Source of the DNA: Streptomyces pinistramenti
GTDB taxonomy: Bacteria > Actinomycetota > Actinomycetes > Streptomycetales > Streptomycetaceae
Assembly: GCF_020564935.1 (NCBI RefSeq)
Contig: NZ_JAJCXB010000030.1
Coordinates: 20,096 to 84,095, forward strand
Reading direction: 5' to 3'
Length of the DNA stretch: 64,000 bases
Below the pieces are notes generated by a model. It was not told the DNA's origin. It did not search any database and worked only from the letters and a program-made list of their open reading frames with translations. The translations under genes and the position numbers were made by a program. Within the stretch, counting starts at the first letter, position 1. The number at the start of each line of letters is the position of its first letter. Below are positions 16,462 through 24,729 of the stretch, piece by piece.

Positions 16462-17226
16462 TCACCGGGGAAAGACCTCGAACAGCGTTGCAGGCCGCCC
16501 CCGGTGGCGGGTGGCGCCGGCCTGGAGCATGGGGGTGAGGAAGGCGCGGGCGTAGGTGTGCGGGTCCTGGTGGGTGGGGGCGAGGCCCTGGATGTAGGTG
16601 CGGTGGGCGGCGAGGGAGTCGACGGCGCGGTCGATGCCGGGGCCCACCTCGGCGGCGTGGGTGGGGTAGGGGGAGCCCGCCACGGCCACCCAGCGGACGC
16701 CGTTCCAGGGGGCGAGGCCCTGCTCTGTGGCGAGTTCGGGGAAGATCCAGCGGTTTCCCGCGTCGCCCGCCGCGTCCAGGGCGGCGCGGCCGACCACCCG
16801 GTGGTCGGGGGTGTTCCAGTGGACGCCGCCCCAGGTGTCGTGGTGGTTGAGGGTGACGAGGAGTTCGGGGCGGTGGCGGCGGACGGCGGCTGCCAGGTCG
16901 CGGCGCAGGGCCGTGGTTGCTTCGATGACGCCGTCGGGGTGGTCGAGGAATTCGACGGTGTCGACGCCCACCAGGGCGGCACCGGCCCGCTGTTCGGCCT
17001 CGCGCACCGTGGCGCACCGTTCCGGCGCGAGGCCGTCGATGCCTGCTTCGCCTCGGGTCACCAGGAGGTAGCCGACCTCGCGTCCGGCCGCCGTCCATTC
17101 GGCGATGGCGGCGGCCGCGCCGTATTCGAGGTCGTCGGGGTGGGCGACGATCGCGAGGGCGCGTTGCCAGTCGTCGGGCATGGCGGCGAGCGGGGGGAGG
17201 ATGTCGGGCGCGGATTCGGGGGGCAT
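16462..17226 (-). CDS. PIG-L/LmbE-family deacetylase
   Basis: This is a 254-aa zinc-dependent N-acetyl-sugar-type deacetylase. The AHPDDLEYG motif is near residue 29 (zinc ligands H and D, catalytic D), with TRGEAGIDG following. A second zinc motif, WNTPDHRVVGRAALDA, lies near the middle. ATG 17226 is chosen because AAGGAG lies just upstream; longer in-frame starts add a low-complexity leader. There is no signal peptide, so it is cytosolic. It is distinct from MshB at 56878, lacking MshB-specific segments. The substrate is unknown. It is transcribed divergently from the GntR gene at 17454, which may regulate it. Confidence 0.8.
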   Translation of the reverse strand: MPPESAPDILPPLAAMPDDWQRALAIVAHPDDLEYGAAAAIAEWTAAGREVGYLLVTRGEAGIDGLAPERCATVREAEQRAGAALVGVDTVEFLDHPDGVIEATTALRRDLAAAVRRHRPELLVTLNHHDTWGGVHWNTPDHRVVGRAALDAAGDAGNRWIFPELATEQGLAPWNGVRWVAVAGSPYPTHAAEVGPGIDRAVDSLAAHRTYIQGLAPTHQDPHTYARAFLTPMLQAGATRHRGRPATLFEVFPR

Positions 17227-17453
17227 GGGGGCTCCTTGCTCGGGGCCTGACGTGAGGTCGGGGGCGGGTGCGGTGCCCGTTCGATCGTGGCAGTAAAGGG
17301 GTGGGGCGGCAGGGGAAACTGATCCGTTTTCTTGATCGGTATGTCGGATGAGCTGGGGATCATGACTTTGAGTGATTTTCTGGCCCAGGCTTGCGGGTGA
17401 CAACGCAGGGTTGCCACGCTGTTGCTGACTGTCAAGCTGTTGGGGAGGGGCAC

Positions 17454-18206
17454 GTGCCTTTCGGTGAGCAGCCCGCGTACCTCCGCGTCGCCGGCGACCT
17501 GCGCCAGAAGATCGTCGACGGCGTGCTGCCGCCGCACACCCGCCTCCCTTCCCAGGCCCGCATCCGCGCGGAGTACGGCGTCTCGGACACGGTCGCCCTG
17601 GAGGCCCGCAAGGTCCTGATGGCCGAGGGGCTCGTCGAGGGCCGCTCCGGCTCCGGTACGTATGTGCGCGAGCGGCCCGTCCCGCGCCGGATCGCCCGCG
17701 CCGGATACCACACGGGCCCGGCCTGCACGCCGTTCCGGCAGGAGCAGACCGACGAGCGGGTGAAGGGGAGTTGGGAGTCCAGCAGCGGCCAGGAGGAGGC
17801 CGGTGCCGCCGTTGCCGGGCGGCTGCGCATCCAGCGCGGGGCCCGGGTGATGCGTACGCGCTACGTCTTTCGCGCCGAGGGTGAGCCCGCCATGCTGTCG
17901 ACCTCCTGGGAGCCCCTGGAGGTGACCGGGCGCACGCCGGTGATGCTGCCCGAGGAGGGGCCGCTGGCCGGCCGCGGGGTGGTCGAGCGGATGGCCGCCA
18001 TCGACATCGTGGTGGACAACGTCGTGGAGGAGATCGGTTCGCGGCCGGGCCTCGCGGAAGAGGTCATGGTGCTGGGCGGCGTGCCGGGGCACGCGGTGCT
18101 GGTCATCTCGCGGACGTACTGCGCGGGCGGGCGGCCCGTGGAGACGGCGGACGTGGTCACGCTCGCCGACCGCCATCGGGTGACGTACCACCTGCCGGTG
18201 CGGTAG
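17454..18206 (+). CDS. GntR-family transcriptional regulator with UTRA domain
   Basis: The protein is 250 aa. The N-terminal winged helix (about residues 9-75) reads AYLRVAGDLRQKIVDGVLPP, LPSQARIRAEYGVSDTVALE and EGLVEGRSGSGTYV. The remainder matches a UTRA ligand-binding domain (VMRTRYVFRAEGEPAMLSTS, then EEVMVLGGVPGHAVLVISRT), of the HutC/DasR class that senses small metabolites. GTG 17454 has GGGGAGGGG six bases upstream; an upstream in-frame start at 17391 is not supported. It is divergent from the PIG-L deacetylase, a likely target. The effector molecule is unknown. Confidence 0.85.
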   Translation: MPFGEQPAYLRVAGDLRQKIVDGVLPPHTRLPSQARIRAEYGVSDTVALEARKVLMAEGLVEGRSGSGTYVRERPVPRRIARAGYHTGPACTPFRQEQTDERVKGSWESSSGQEEAGAAVAGRLRIQRGARVMRTRYVFRAEGEPAMLSTSWEPLEVTGRTPVMLPEEGPLAGRGVVERMAAIDIVVDNVVEEIGSRPGLAEEVMVLGGVPGHAVLVISRTYCAGGRPVETADVVTLADRHRVTYHLPVR

Positions 18207-18274
18207 CCGCCTGCCGGTGCGTCAGGGCCGGTCCGGAAGGGACGTGCGGGCTTGTGGCGCCCTGATGCGGGACG

Positions 18275-18315
18275 GCGCAGGGGCGGTCGCGTGCGCCCCT
18301 GCTGCGCCCCTGCGC
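18275..18315 (+). terminator. GC-rich hairpin after the GntR gene
   Basis: GCGCAGGGGCG (18275-18285) can pair with CGCCCCTGCGC (18305-18315), or in part with CGCCCCTG at 18294-18301, giving alternative stems. It lies about 70 bases after the GntR stop. The remaining ~230 bases up to the permease hold no gene. Confidence 0.5.
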
Positions 18316-18548
18316 CCTGGGTGATTCCACGGCCGTTTGCCGGCCTCTTCTCGGCGCTCGTTGCGCCACTTATGCCGTCGCTATGTCTGGATTCGTGCTG
18401 AATTGTCGGCTGAAACGTGCCGTGGGAAAACTCACAGACCCTCAGTCGGGCGGGACTTTTTGCCGAGTAAGGGAAGCCGATCATCTGATTGGCTCTTACG
18501 ATGGCGAAGTTTGTGCACGGCACGGGGGAAGACCAGGAGACCAAGCAC

Positions 18549-20309
18549 GTGAGCCAGACGAAAACCACGAGTGCGGAGCAGGGCTCGCATTCGAATTACC
18601 GTCGGTCCCTCGGGACCATCGCCCTGACCGCCACTGGTCTCGGATCGATCATCGGCTCCGGCTGGCTCTTCGGAGCCGAGCGGGCGGCCGCCATTGCCGG
18701 TCCTGCCGCCATCCTCGCCTGGATCATCGGCGCGGTTGTCGCGCTCACGATCGCCCTCACGTACACCGAGCTGGGCTCGATGTTCCCGAAGGCCGGCGGC
18801 ATGGTCCGTTACGGCCAGTACTCGCACGGCTCGCTCGCCGGATACCTCGCGGCCTGGGCCAACTGGATCGCGATCGTCTCGGTGATCCCCGGTGAGGCCA
18901 CCGCCTCCGTGCAGTACATGAGTTCCTGGGACTTCGGCTGGACGCACGGGCTGTACGACGGCAAGGAGCTGACGGGCACCGGTGTGGCGCTCGCCAGTGT
19001 GCTGCTGATCTTCTACTTCTTCCTGAACTGGTTCGCGATCACGCTGTTCGCGAAGACCAACACGGCCATCACGGTCTTCAAGGTCGTCGTCCCGATCCTG
19101 ACCGCGAGCGCGCTGATGCTGGCGCACTTCGACACCAGCAACATCAAGGATCACGGCGGCTTCACACCCAACGGCTGGAGCTCGGTCTTCACCGCCGTCG
19201 CGGTCTCCGGCATCGTCTGGGCCTACAACGGTTTCCAGTCGCCGCTGAACCTCGCGGGTGAGGCCCGTAACCCGGGCCGGTCGCTGCCCAAGGCCGTCAT
19301 CTGGTCCATCGTGATCGCGCTGGTCATCTACGTCGCGCTGCAGGTCGCCTTCCTGATGGCGGTCCCGGGCGACAAGCTGGGTGCCTCGGGCGGCTGGGCC
19401 GGTCTCGGTTACAACTCCCCGCTCGCCGACCTCGCCGTCGCCTGGGGCCTGAACTGGCTGGCGATGCTGCTCTACGCCGACGCGTTCATCTCCCCGTCCG
19501 GCACCGGCATGATCTACGCGGCCACCACCTCGCGCATGATCAACGGCGTCCAGGAGAACGGTCACCTGCCCGGCATCTTCGGCAAGGTCGACAAGAAGAC
19601 GGGTGTGCCGCGGCCCGCGCTGGTGCTCAACCTCGTCATCGCCTTCCTCTTCCTGGCGGTCTTCCGCGGCTGGGGCTCGCTCGCCGAGATCGTCTCGGTC
19701 GCGACCGTCATCTCGTACATCACGGGACCGGTCGCCGTGATGTCGCTGCGCCGGCTTTCGCCCGGCCTCAAGCGGCCGGTCAAGCTGCGCGTGATGCCGG
19801 TGATCGCGCCGATCGCGATGGTCTTCGGCTCGCTGGTGCTCTACTGGGGCCGCTGGCCGCTCACCGGCAAGGTCATCCTGATCATGGCCGTCGGACTGCC
19901 GGTCTGGGCCTGGTACGAGATCGGCAAGCCGCTCACCCAGGGCCGCAAGCCGTGGGCCGAGCTGCGGCCGCACCTCAAGGCCGGCGCCTGGATGGTGGCG
20001 TACCTGCTGGTCATGGCCATGATTTCGTACATGGGCGGCAAGGAGTTCGGCGGCAAGGGCTACCTGCCTCCGGGCTGGGACATCGTCGTCGTCGCGCTGG
20101 TCGGCCTCGGCTTCTACTTCTGGGGCGTGCGCAGCTCGTGGCGCAACCCCTCGCTGGTCCAGGTCGAGACGGAGATCCAGGCGGCGAACGAGGCCGACGA
20201 GGCAGCCGAGGCGGCTGAAGCGGCCGGTGTCGGCGCCCAGCGCTCCGCCGAATCCGCGGGGTCCGACGACGACCCGGCGGGCGAGGGCAAGGCCCGTACC
20301 GGCGCCTGA
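18549..20309 (+). CDS. APC-superfamily amino acid permease
   Basis: This is a 586-aa integral membrane protein with about 12 hydrophobic segments. The first helix contains the APC unwound-substrate motif TATGLGSIIGSGWLFGAERA. A consensus loop is visible at FQSPLNLAGEARNPGRSLPK. After the last helix comes an acidic, Ala/Glu-rich cytosolic tail (about 545-586). The predicted activity is proton- or cation-coupled amino acid uptake; specificity cannot be read. GTG 18549 is preferred because AGGAGA lies eight bases upstream; an ATG-region start at 18489 would add a polar leader. It stands alone in its transcript. Confidence 0.85.
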   Translation: MSQTKTTSAEQGSHSNYRRSLGTIALTATGLGSIIGSGWLFGAERAAAIAGPAAILAWIIGAVVALTIALTYTELGSMFPKAGGMVRYGQYSHGSLAGYLAAWANWIAIVSVIPGEATASVQYMSSWDFGWTHGLYDGKELTGTGVALASVLLIFYFFLNWFAITLFAKTNTAITVFKVVVPILTASALMLAHFDTSNIKDHGGFTPNGWSSVFTAVAVSGIVWAYNGFQSPLNLAGEARNPGRSLPKAVIWSIVIALVIYVALQVAFLMAVPGDKLGASGGWAGLGYNSPLADLAVAWGLNWLAMLLYADAFISPSGTGMIYAATTSRMINGVQENGHLPGIFGKVDKKTGVPRPALVLNLVIAFLFLAVFRGWGSLAEIVSVATVISYITGPVAVMSLRRLSPGLKRPVKLRVMPVIAPIAMVFGSLVLYWGRWPLTGKVILIMAVGLPVWAWYEIGKPLTQGRKPWAELRPHLKAGAWMVAYLLVMAMISYMGGKEFGGKGYLPPGWDIVVVALVGLGFYFWGVRSSWRNPSLVQVETEIQAANEADEAAEAAEAAGVGAQRSAESAGSDDDPAGEGKARTGA

Positions 20310-20467
20310 CGTCCCGGAGAAGCACCCCGCACCACCGAGCCGTCACCGGCTCCACCGGCCGCTCGCAGGCCCCTCCCGGTTCGCCGGGGGCCCGCGGGTG
20401 GCCGGTTCGGTATCTCTTTGTGCCATTCCGTATCCGCTGAGTGAAGGTCGGGCGTAGGGTCGGGCAT

Positions 20468-20545
20468 ATGCAGAATGCGGTTTCGGTATCGGTACAGGAG
20501 GGGCGCGCGCGGGCGCGCTGCACGGCGGACGGAGGGGCGCGATGA
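20468..20545 (+). CDS. possible 25-aa leader ORF overlapping the SPOR-like gene
   Basis: ATG 20468 opens a 25-codon frame (MQNAVSVSVQEGRARARCTA...) whose TGA overlaps the ATG of the next gene (ATGA at 20542-20545). A TAGGGT -10-like hexamer ends seven bases before this ATG, the geometry of leaderless streptomycete mRNAs. The peptide itself looks like nothing known, and it may be chance. Confidence 0.25.
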   Translation: MQNAVSVSVQEGRARARCTADGGAR

Positions 20546-20721
20546 GCGACAGTGGGGCCGTGCTGCCCTGGCTCGTCATCCGTCAGGACGAAGGCGGCAA
20601 TCGTTATCGCGTGGGCAGGTACGCCACCCGCGCGGAGGCGGAGAAGGTGGCCGGCGGGCTCGACGCCCGCGGCGACCAGCGGCTTTACGTGGTGGAGAAG
20701 GTGGGGCGGACGACCGGCTGA
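20542..20721 (+). CDS. small SPOR-like protein
   Basis: A 59-aa protein (MSDSGAVLPWLVIRQDEGGN, then YRVGRYATRAEAEKVAGGLD, QRLYVVEKVG). The pattern of an aromatic strand, a Y-x-V-G strand, a helix with A-E-A-E-K-V-A and a final strand fits a minimal SPOR/RNP-like fold. Streptomyces genomes encode such short SPOR-annotated proteins. GGAGGGG lies just upstream of the ATG. With no signal peptide or membrane helix, a periplasmic peptidoglycan-binding role is doubtful and the function is unknown. Confidence 0.65.
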   Translation: MSDSGAVLPWLVIRQDEGGNRYRVGRYATRAEAEKVAGGLDARGDQRLYVVEKVGRTTG

Positions 20722-20726
20722 GCGGG

Positions 20727-20754
20727 TTGCGCGGGGCAGTGTGCGCCGTAGGCT
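20727..20754 (+). promoter_or_regulatory. promoter for a leaderless Nudix mRNA
   Basis: TTGCGC (20727-20732) and TAGGCT (20749-20754) are 16 bases apart. The ATG of the Nudix gene follows seven bases after the -10, and no Shine-Dalgarno sequence is present. This is the geometry of a leaderless transcript. Confidence 0.55.
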
Positions 20755-20761
20755 GCCGCGT

Positions 20762-21187
20762 ATGACGACGGTGCGTGTGGTGGTGGGCGGAGCGGTGCTC
20801 GACCGGGGACGGCTGCTGGCCGCCCGGCGCAGCGCGCCGCCCGCGCTGGCCGGCCGCTGGGAGCTGCCCGGCGGCAAGGTGGAGGACGGCGAGACACCCG
20901 AGCAGGCCCTGGTGCGCGAGCTGCGCGAGGAGTTGGGTGTCGAGGCGGAGCCGGGGGAGCGGATCGCCGGTGAGTGGCCGCTGCGTCCCGGATTCGTGCT
21001 GCAGGTCTGGGCCGCCCGGCTGGTGTCGGGGGAGCCACGGCCCCTCCAGGATCACGACGAGCTGCGCTGGCTGCCGCCGAGCGAGGAGCTGTCGGTCGAC
21101 TGGCTGGACCAGGACCGCCCGGCGGTCGCCGAGGCGATGCGTCGGCTGCGGGAAGCCGTGGGATCGGCCGCGACGGATAACGCCTAG
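20762..21187 (+). CDS. MutT/NudG-type Nudix hydrolase
   Basis: A 141-aa protein with the complete Nudix box GKVEDGETPEQALVRELREE then LGV (about residues 39-60). The N-terminal part (RVVVGGAVLDRGRLLAARRS, WELPGG) is typical of MutT-like 8-oxo-dGTP or CTP pyrophosphohydrolases that cleanse the nucleotide pool. ATG 20762 immediately follows a good promoter without a ribosome site, so translation is probably leaderless. It lies downstream of the SPOR-like gene but has its own promoter. The exact substrate cannot be decided from sequence. Confidence 0.85.
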   Translation: MTTVRVVVGGAVLDRGRLLAARRSAPPALAGRWELPGGKVEDGETPEQALVRELREELGVEAEPGERIAGEWPLRPGFVLQVWAARLVSGEPRPLQDHDELRWLPPSEELSVDWLDQDRPAVAEAMRRLREAVGSAATDNA

Positions 21188-21409
21188 CCGCTCGCGCTCG
21201 TCTCGGGTTCGTCTCGTGCCCGGGTTCGGGTGAGTCCGGCGTGCTGCGGGTGGGAGGGCCTGGCGCCGCGTCGGGCCGAAGTGTGGCGGGTGTGGAACAG
21301 TGCCCGGCGGAAGGCGGTACTTGCGCCTCGATATCGGGTATGTCCTGATTGACCCTTTTCTTTATGGGTGATGTCGACGGGCATCGCATCGGGCTGGGAA
21401 GTGATCGGC

Positions 21410-21862
21410 GTGAGCGACAGCGCAGCGGCAGGGGCCCCGGAGTCGGCCTCCACGTACGTCCGCCGCCGCGGCATGGCCTCCGGTTCCCCCATCGCCGAAT
21501 GGAGCTTCCCGGCGGATCCCGGCTCCGTACGCACCGCCCGTGCGATGGTCCGCCAGGCGCTCTCCGACTGGGGCCTGGAGTCCTCCGTCGATGTCGCCGT
21601 CCTGCTCGTCAGCGAACTGGTCACCAATTCCCTGCGCTACGCCAGCGGCCCCATCGGCGTGCGCATGGTGCTGCTCAGCGGGGGCGGTCTGCTGGTCGAG
21701 GTGTCCGATCCGCTGCCCGATCCGCCGCAGGAACGCACCGCGGCCCCCGACGACGAGGGGGGCCGCGGATTGCAGCTGGTGGCGTGCACGTCACGGCGGT
21801 GGGGCACCCGTCGCGGAAAGAGCGGCAAGACAGTGTGGTTCGAGCTGTCGGTGGCGGGTTAG
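21410..21862 (+). CDS. RsbW-like ATP-binding (HATPase) protein
   Basis: A 150-aa single-domain GHKL ATPase of the anti-sigma-factor kinase class abundant in Streptomyces. The N box VSELVTNSLRYASG and the G box DEGGRGLQLVA are present, with GKTVWFEL at the C-terminus. Such proteins may bind sigma factors or phosphorylate anti-anti-sigma proteins. GTG 21410 has GGGAAG eight bases upstream; the frame extends to GTG 21368 without better signals. The next gene (22025) ends with a clearly related HATPase domain, suggesting common origin or action in one partner-switching pathway. Confidence 0.8.
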   Translation: MSDSAAAGAPESASTYVRRRGMASGSPIAEWSFPADPGSVRTARAMVRQALSDWGLESSVDVAVLLVSELVTNSLRYASGPIGVRMVLLSGGGLLVEVSDPLPDPPQERTAAPDDEGGRGLQLVACTSRRWGTRRGKSGKTVWFELSVAG

Positions 21863-22024
21863 GAGACAGGTGGAGTCCTGATCGTTGCCATTTCATCGAC
21901 ATTCTGTGGATGGGCTGCGATCGAGACTGTGCTGTGATCGTGAAGACCGTGTTCCGGACGGCCGCGGTGCTGATTTACTCGGCTAGTCCGGTCCGGGCAC
22001 GATGAGCTGGAGGGGACGGGGCTC

Positions 22025-24685
22025 GTGAGCGAGATGTCATCTGGTGGGACGGTACCCGCACAGACCGCTGGTCGGGGTGCGGACGGACCGGATGCCCAGG
22101 GCGCCGCCCGGCCTGCGCCCCTGCCGCCGCCCCCGCCCGTGTGGCAGAGCAGCAGGCCCGGCTCGATCTACGACTACATCCGCGTCGCCTCCTTCTCGCT
22201 CGGCCCCGACGGGCGGATCGACCGGTGGAGCGAGCGGGCCGCCGAGATGCTCGGTATCACCGCACGGGACGCGGTCGGCAAGGATCCCGTCGAGGCGTTC
22301 GTCCCCAGAGAGCTGCGCGAGACCGGCCGCCGTACGGTGTCCCAGATCCTCGACGGCCGGGAGTGGACCGGCCTGGTGCCCTATCACCGGGAGGAGGGCG
22401 CCGAGGCCGACGGGCTCGCGGAGATCTATGTGATGCCGTCCGAGACGGAGGCCGGCGAGCGGACCGCGGTCTGTCTGGTCGTCGACGTCCGGGCGCTGCG
22501 CGGCATCGAGACCGACCTCGCCGCCTCGCAGGCCGTTTTCGGTCAATCGCCCATGGGCTTCACCCTGTTCGACACCCGGCTCAAGCTGCTGCGGGTCAAC
22601 GAACGGTTCGCCACGGTCTTCGGCGGCCCGGCGAGCAAGTACCGCGGCGGCACCCCGCACGACTTCCTGCCGCGGTCCGAGGCCGAGCGGATGACCGTCG
22701 CGCTGCGCCGGGTGCTGGAAACCGGCGAGCCGGTCACCGAGATGCAGCTGGTGGGTGTGGTGCCGGGCGAGCAGGACCGGCGCCGCTGGTCGGTCTCGCT
22801 CTACCGTCTGCACGGCGCCAGCGGCCGTCCGATCGGCGTCGCCGCGCTCGCCGCCGACGTCACAGGACGCCGCCGCGCCGAGCGGGAGGCCGCCAACGCC
22901 CGCCGCAATCTCGCGCTGCTCAACGAAGCCGGCGCCCGGATAGGCAACTCCCTCGACCTGGAGACCACCGCCCGGACCCTTCTGGACGTCGCCGTCCCGC
23001 AGTTCTGCGACCTGGCGTCGGTGGACCTCTTCCAAGGGCTGCTGGCCGGTGACGAAGCCCCGCCCGGCATGAGCGACGGCAGCGCCGAACTGCGCAGAGT
23101 CGCCTTCTCCAGCGCGGTGTCCGACGCCCCGCTCGCCACCATGACCTGCTGCGTCGCCGAGGGCGAGCGCGATCCGGTCGCCGTCGGCGCGGTGCACCGC
23201 TACCCGTTCAACTCCCCGTGCGCGGGCGCCCTGCGGACCGCGCAGGCGCAGATCATCCCCGGCCGGGAGAGCGACGAAGGGCCGGAGCTGGGCGCGGTGG
23301 TGCACTCCACCCTCGCCGTCCCGATGGTCGCCAGGGACACCGTCGTCGGCCTGGTGCAGTTCTCCCGTACGAAGGGCAGCGAGCCGTTCGGGGAGCGGGA
23401 CACCGCGCTGGCGGTCGAGCTGGCGGCCCGCGCCGCGGTCTGCATCGACAACGCCCGGCTCTACCGCAGGGAGCACGAGCGGGCGCTGATACTCCAGCGC
23501 AGCCTGCTGCCGCCCGGCGACCCGGAGGCGGCGGGCCTGGACATCGCCTGCCGCTACCTGCCCGGCACCACCGCCACCGAGGTCGGCGGCGACTGGTTCG
23601 ACGTCATCGAGCTGCCGGGACACCGCACGGCCCTGGTCATCGGCGACGTCATGGGCCGCGGGCTGCGCGCCGCCGTCGCGATGGGTGAACTGCGCAGCGC
23701 CGTAAGGACGTTGGCGCTGCTTGACCTGGAGCCTGCCGAGGTGCTCTCGGCGCTGGACGAGATCGCGCGGGGGCTCGGCGGCGGCGAGGGGCGGACCGGC
23801 AAGCGGTCGCAGTCCGGCACGGGCGCCGAGAGCGGGCGCCGCGCCGGCACCGCCGACCTCTCCGAGGTCTACCTCGCCACCTGCGTCTACGCCGTGTACG
23901 ACCCGGTCACCCGCCGGTGTACGTTCGCCAACGCCGGGCATCTGCCGCCGGTGCTGGTCGAGGAGGGCGAGGACGCTCTGCTGCTCGATGTGCCGCCGGG
24001 GATGCCGCTGGGGGTCGGCGGCGAGCCGTTCGAGGAGATCGAGGTCGAGCTGCCGGACGGTGCGCTGCTCGCCCTCTACACCGACGGGCTCGTCGAGTCC
24101 CGTGACCATCCGCTGGACGAGGGGCTACAGGCGTTCCGCGGGGCGCTGTCGGAGGCCGACCAGCTGCTGGAGGACGCCTGCGATCACGTCCTGAGCGCGC
24201 TGGACACCTCGCACGGCGAGGACGACATCGCCCTGCTGATGGCTCGGGTGCACGGTCTGCCCAAGGACGCGGTGGGGGACTGGAATCTGGCCCCGGAGGC
24301 ACGTTCGGTGGCCCGCGCCCGCGAGCTGGCCCGTGACCAGCTGACCGACTGGGGGCTCGAAGCCCTGGTGGACACCACGGAGTTGCTGGTGAGCGAGCTG
24401 GTCACCAACGCGCTGCGGCACGGTCACGGCGAGATCAGGCTGCGGCTGCTGCGGGACCGTTCGCTGGTCTGCGAGGTGTGGGACGCCGACCTCGCCCAGC
24501 CGCGTCGGCGCCGGGCCCGGGACACGGACGAGGGCGGCCGCGGGCTTCAGTTGGTGGGGCTGCTCAGCTCCGGCTGGGGCAGCCGCCGTACCCCGCGCGG
24601 CAAGACCGTCTGGTTCGAACTTGCGCTGCCGGACGGTGAGTCGGAGGCGCTGGATCCGGCCGAGGCGCTGCTGAGCCTGTTCTGA
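22025..24685 (+). CDS. PAS-PAS-GAF-SpoIIE phosphatase-HATPase sensor protein
   Basis: This is an 886-aa cytosolic multi-domain regulator. After a Pro-rich leader come two PAS domains (about 50-150 and 165-285, e.g. DGRIDRWSERAAEMLGITAR), a GAF domain (about 300-480), and a PP2C/SpoIIE phosphatase (about 500-735). The phosphatase shows GGDWFDVIELPGHRTALVIG, FANAGHLPPVL, LYTDGLVESRDHPLDEGLQA and GEDDIALL. The C-terminal HATPase (about 755-870) has ELVTNALRHGHG and DEGGRGLQLVGLL. It can thus both dephosphorylate and phosphorylate partner-switch proteins controlling a sigma factor. GTG 22025 has GGAGGGG upstream. It follows the related HATPase gene in the same direction. Confidence 0.9.
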   Translation: MSEMSSGGTVPAQTAGRGADGPDAQGAARPAPLPPPPPVWQSSRPGSIYDYIRVASFSLGPDGRIDRWSERAAEMLGITARDAVGKDPVEAFVPRELRETGRRTVSQILDGREWTGLVPYHREEGAEADGLAEIYVMPSETEAGERTAVCLVVDVRALRGIETDLAASQAVFGQSPMGFTLFDTRLKLLRVNERFATVFGGPASKYRGGTPHDFLPRSEAERMTVALRRVLETGEPVTEMQLVGVVPGEQDRRRWSVSLYRLHGASGRPIGVAALAADVTGRRRAEREAANARRNLALLNEAGARIGNSLDLETTARTLLDVAVPQFCDLASVDLFQGLLAGDEAPPGMSDGSAELRRVAFSSAVSDAPLATMTCCVAEGERDPVAVGAVHRYPFNSPCAGALRTAQAQIIPGRESDEGPELGAVVHSTLAVPMVARDTVVGLVQFSRTKGSEPFGERDTALAVELAARAAVCIDNARLYRREHERALILQRSLLPPGDPEAAGLDIACRYLPGTTATEVGGDWFDVIELPGHRTALVIGDVMGRGLRAAVAMGELRSAVRTLALLDLEPAEVLSALDEIARGLGGGEGRTGKRSQSGTGAESGRRAGTADLSEVYLATCVYAVYDPVTRRCTFANAGHLPPVLVEEGEDALLLDVPPGMPLGVGGEPFEEIEVELPDGALLALYTDGLVESRDHPLDEGLQAFRGALSEADQLLEDACDHVLSALDTSHGEDDIALLMARVHGLPKDAVGDWNLAPEARSVARARELARDQLTDWGLEALVDTTELLVSELVTNALRHGHGEIRLRLLRDRSLVCEVWDADLAQPRRRRARDTDEGGRGLQLVGLLSSGWGSRRTPRGKTVWFELALPDGESEALDPAEALLSLF

Positions 24686-24729
24686 GCCCTGGCGGGACGG
24701 CCCGGACGGGGGCCGCCGGCGGGCCGGGG

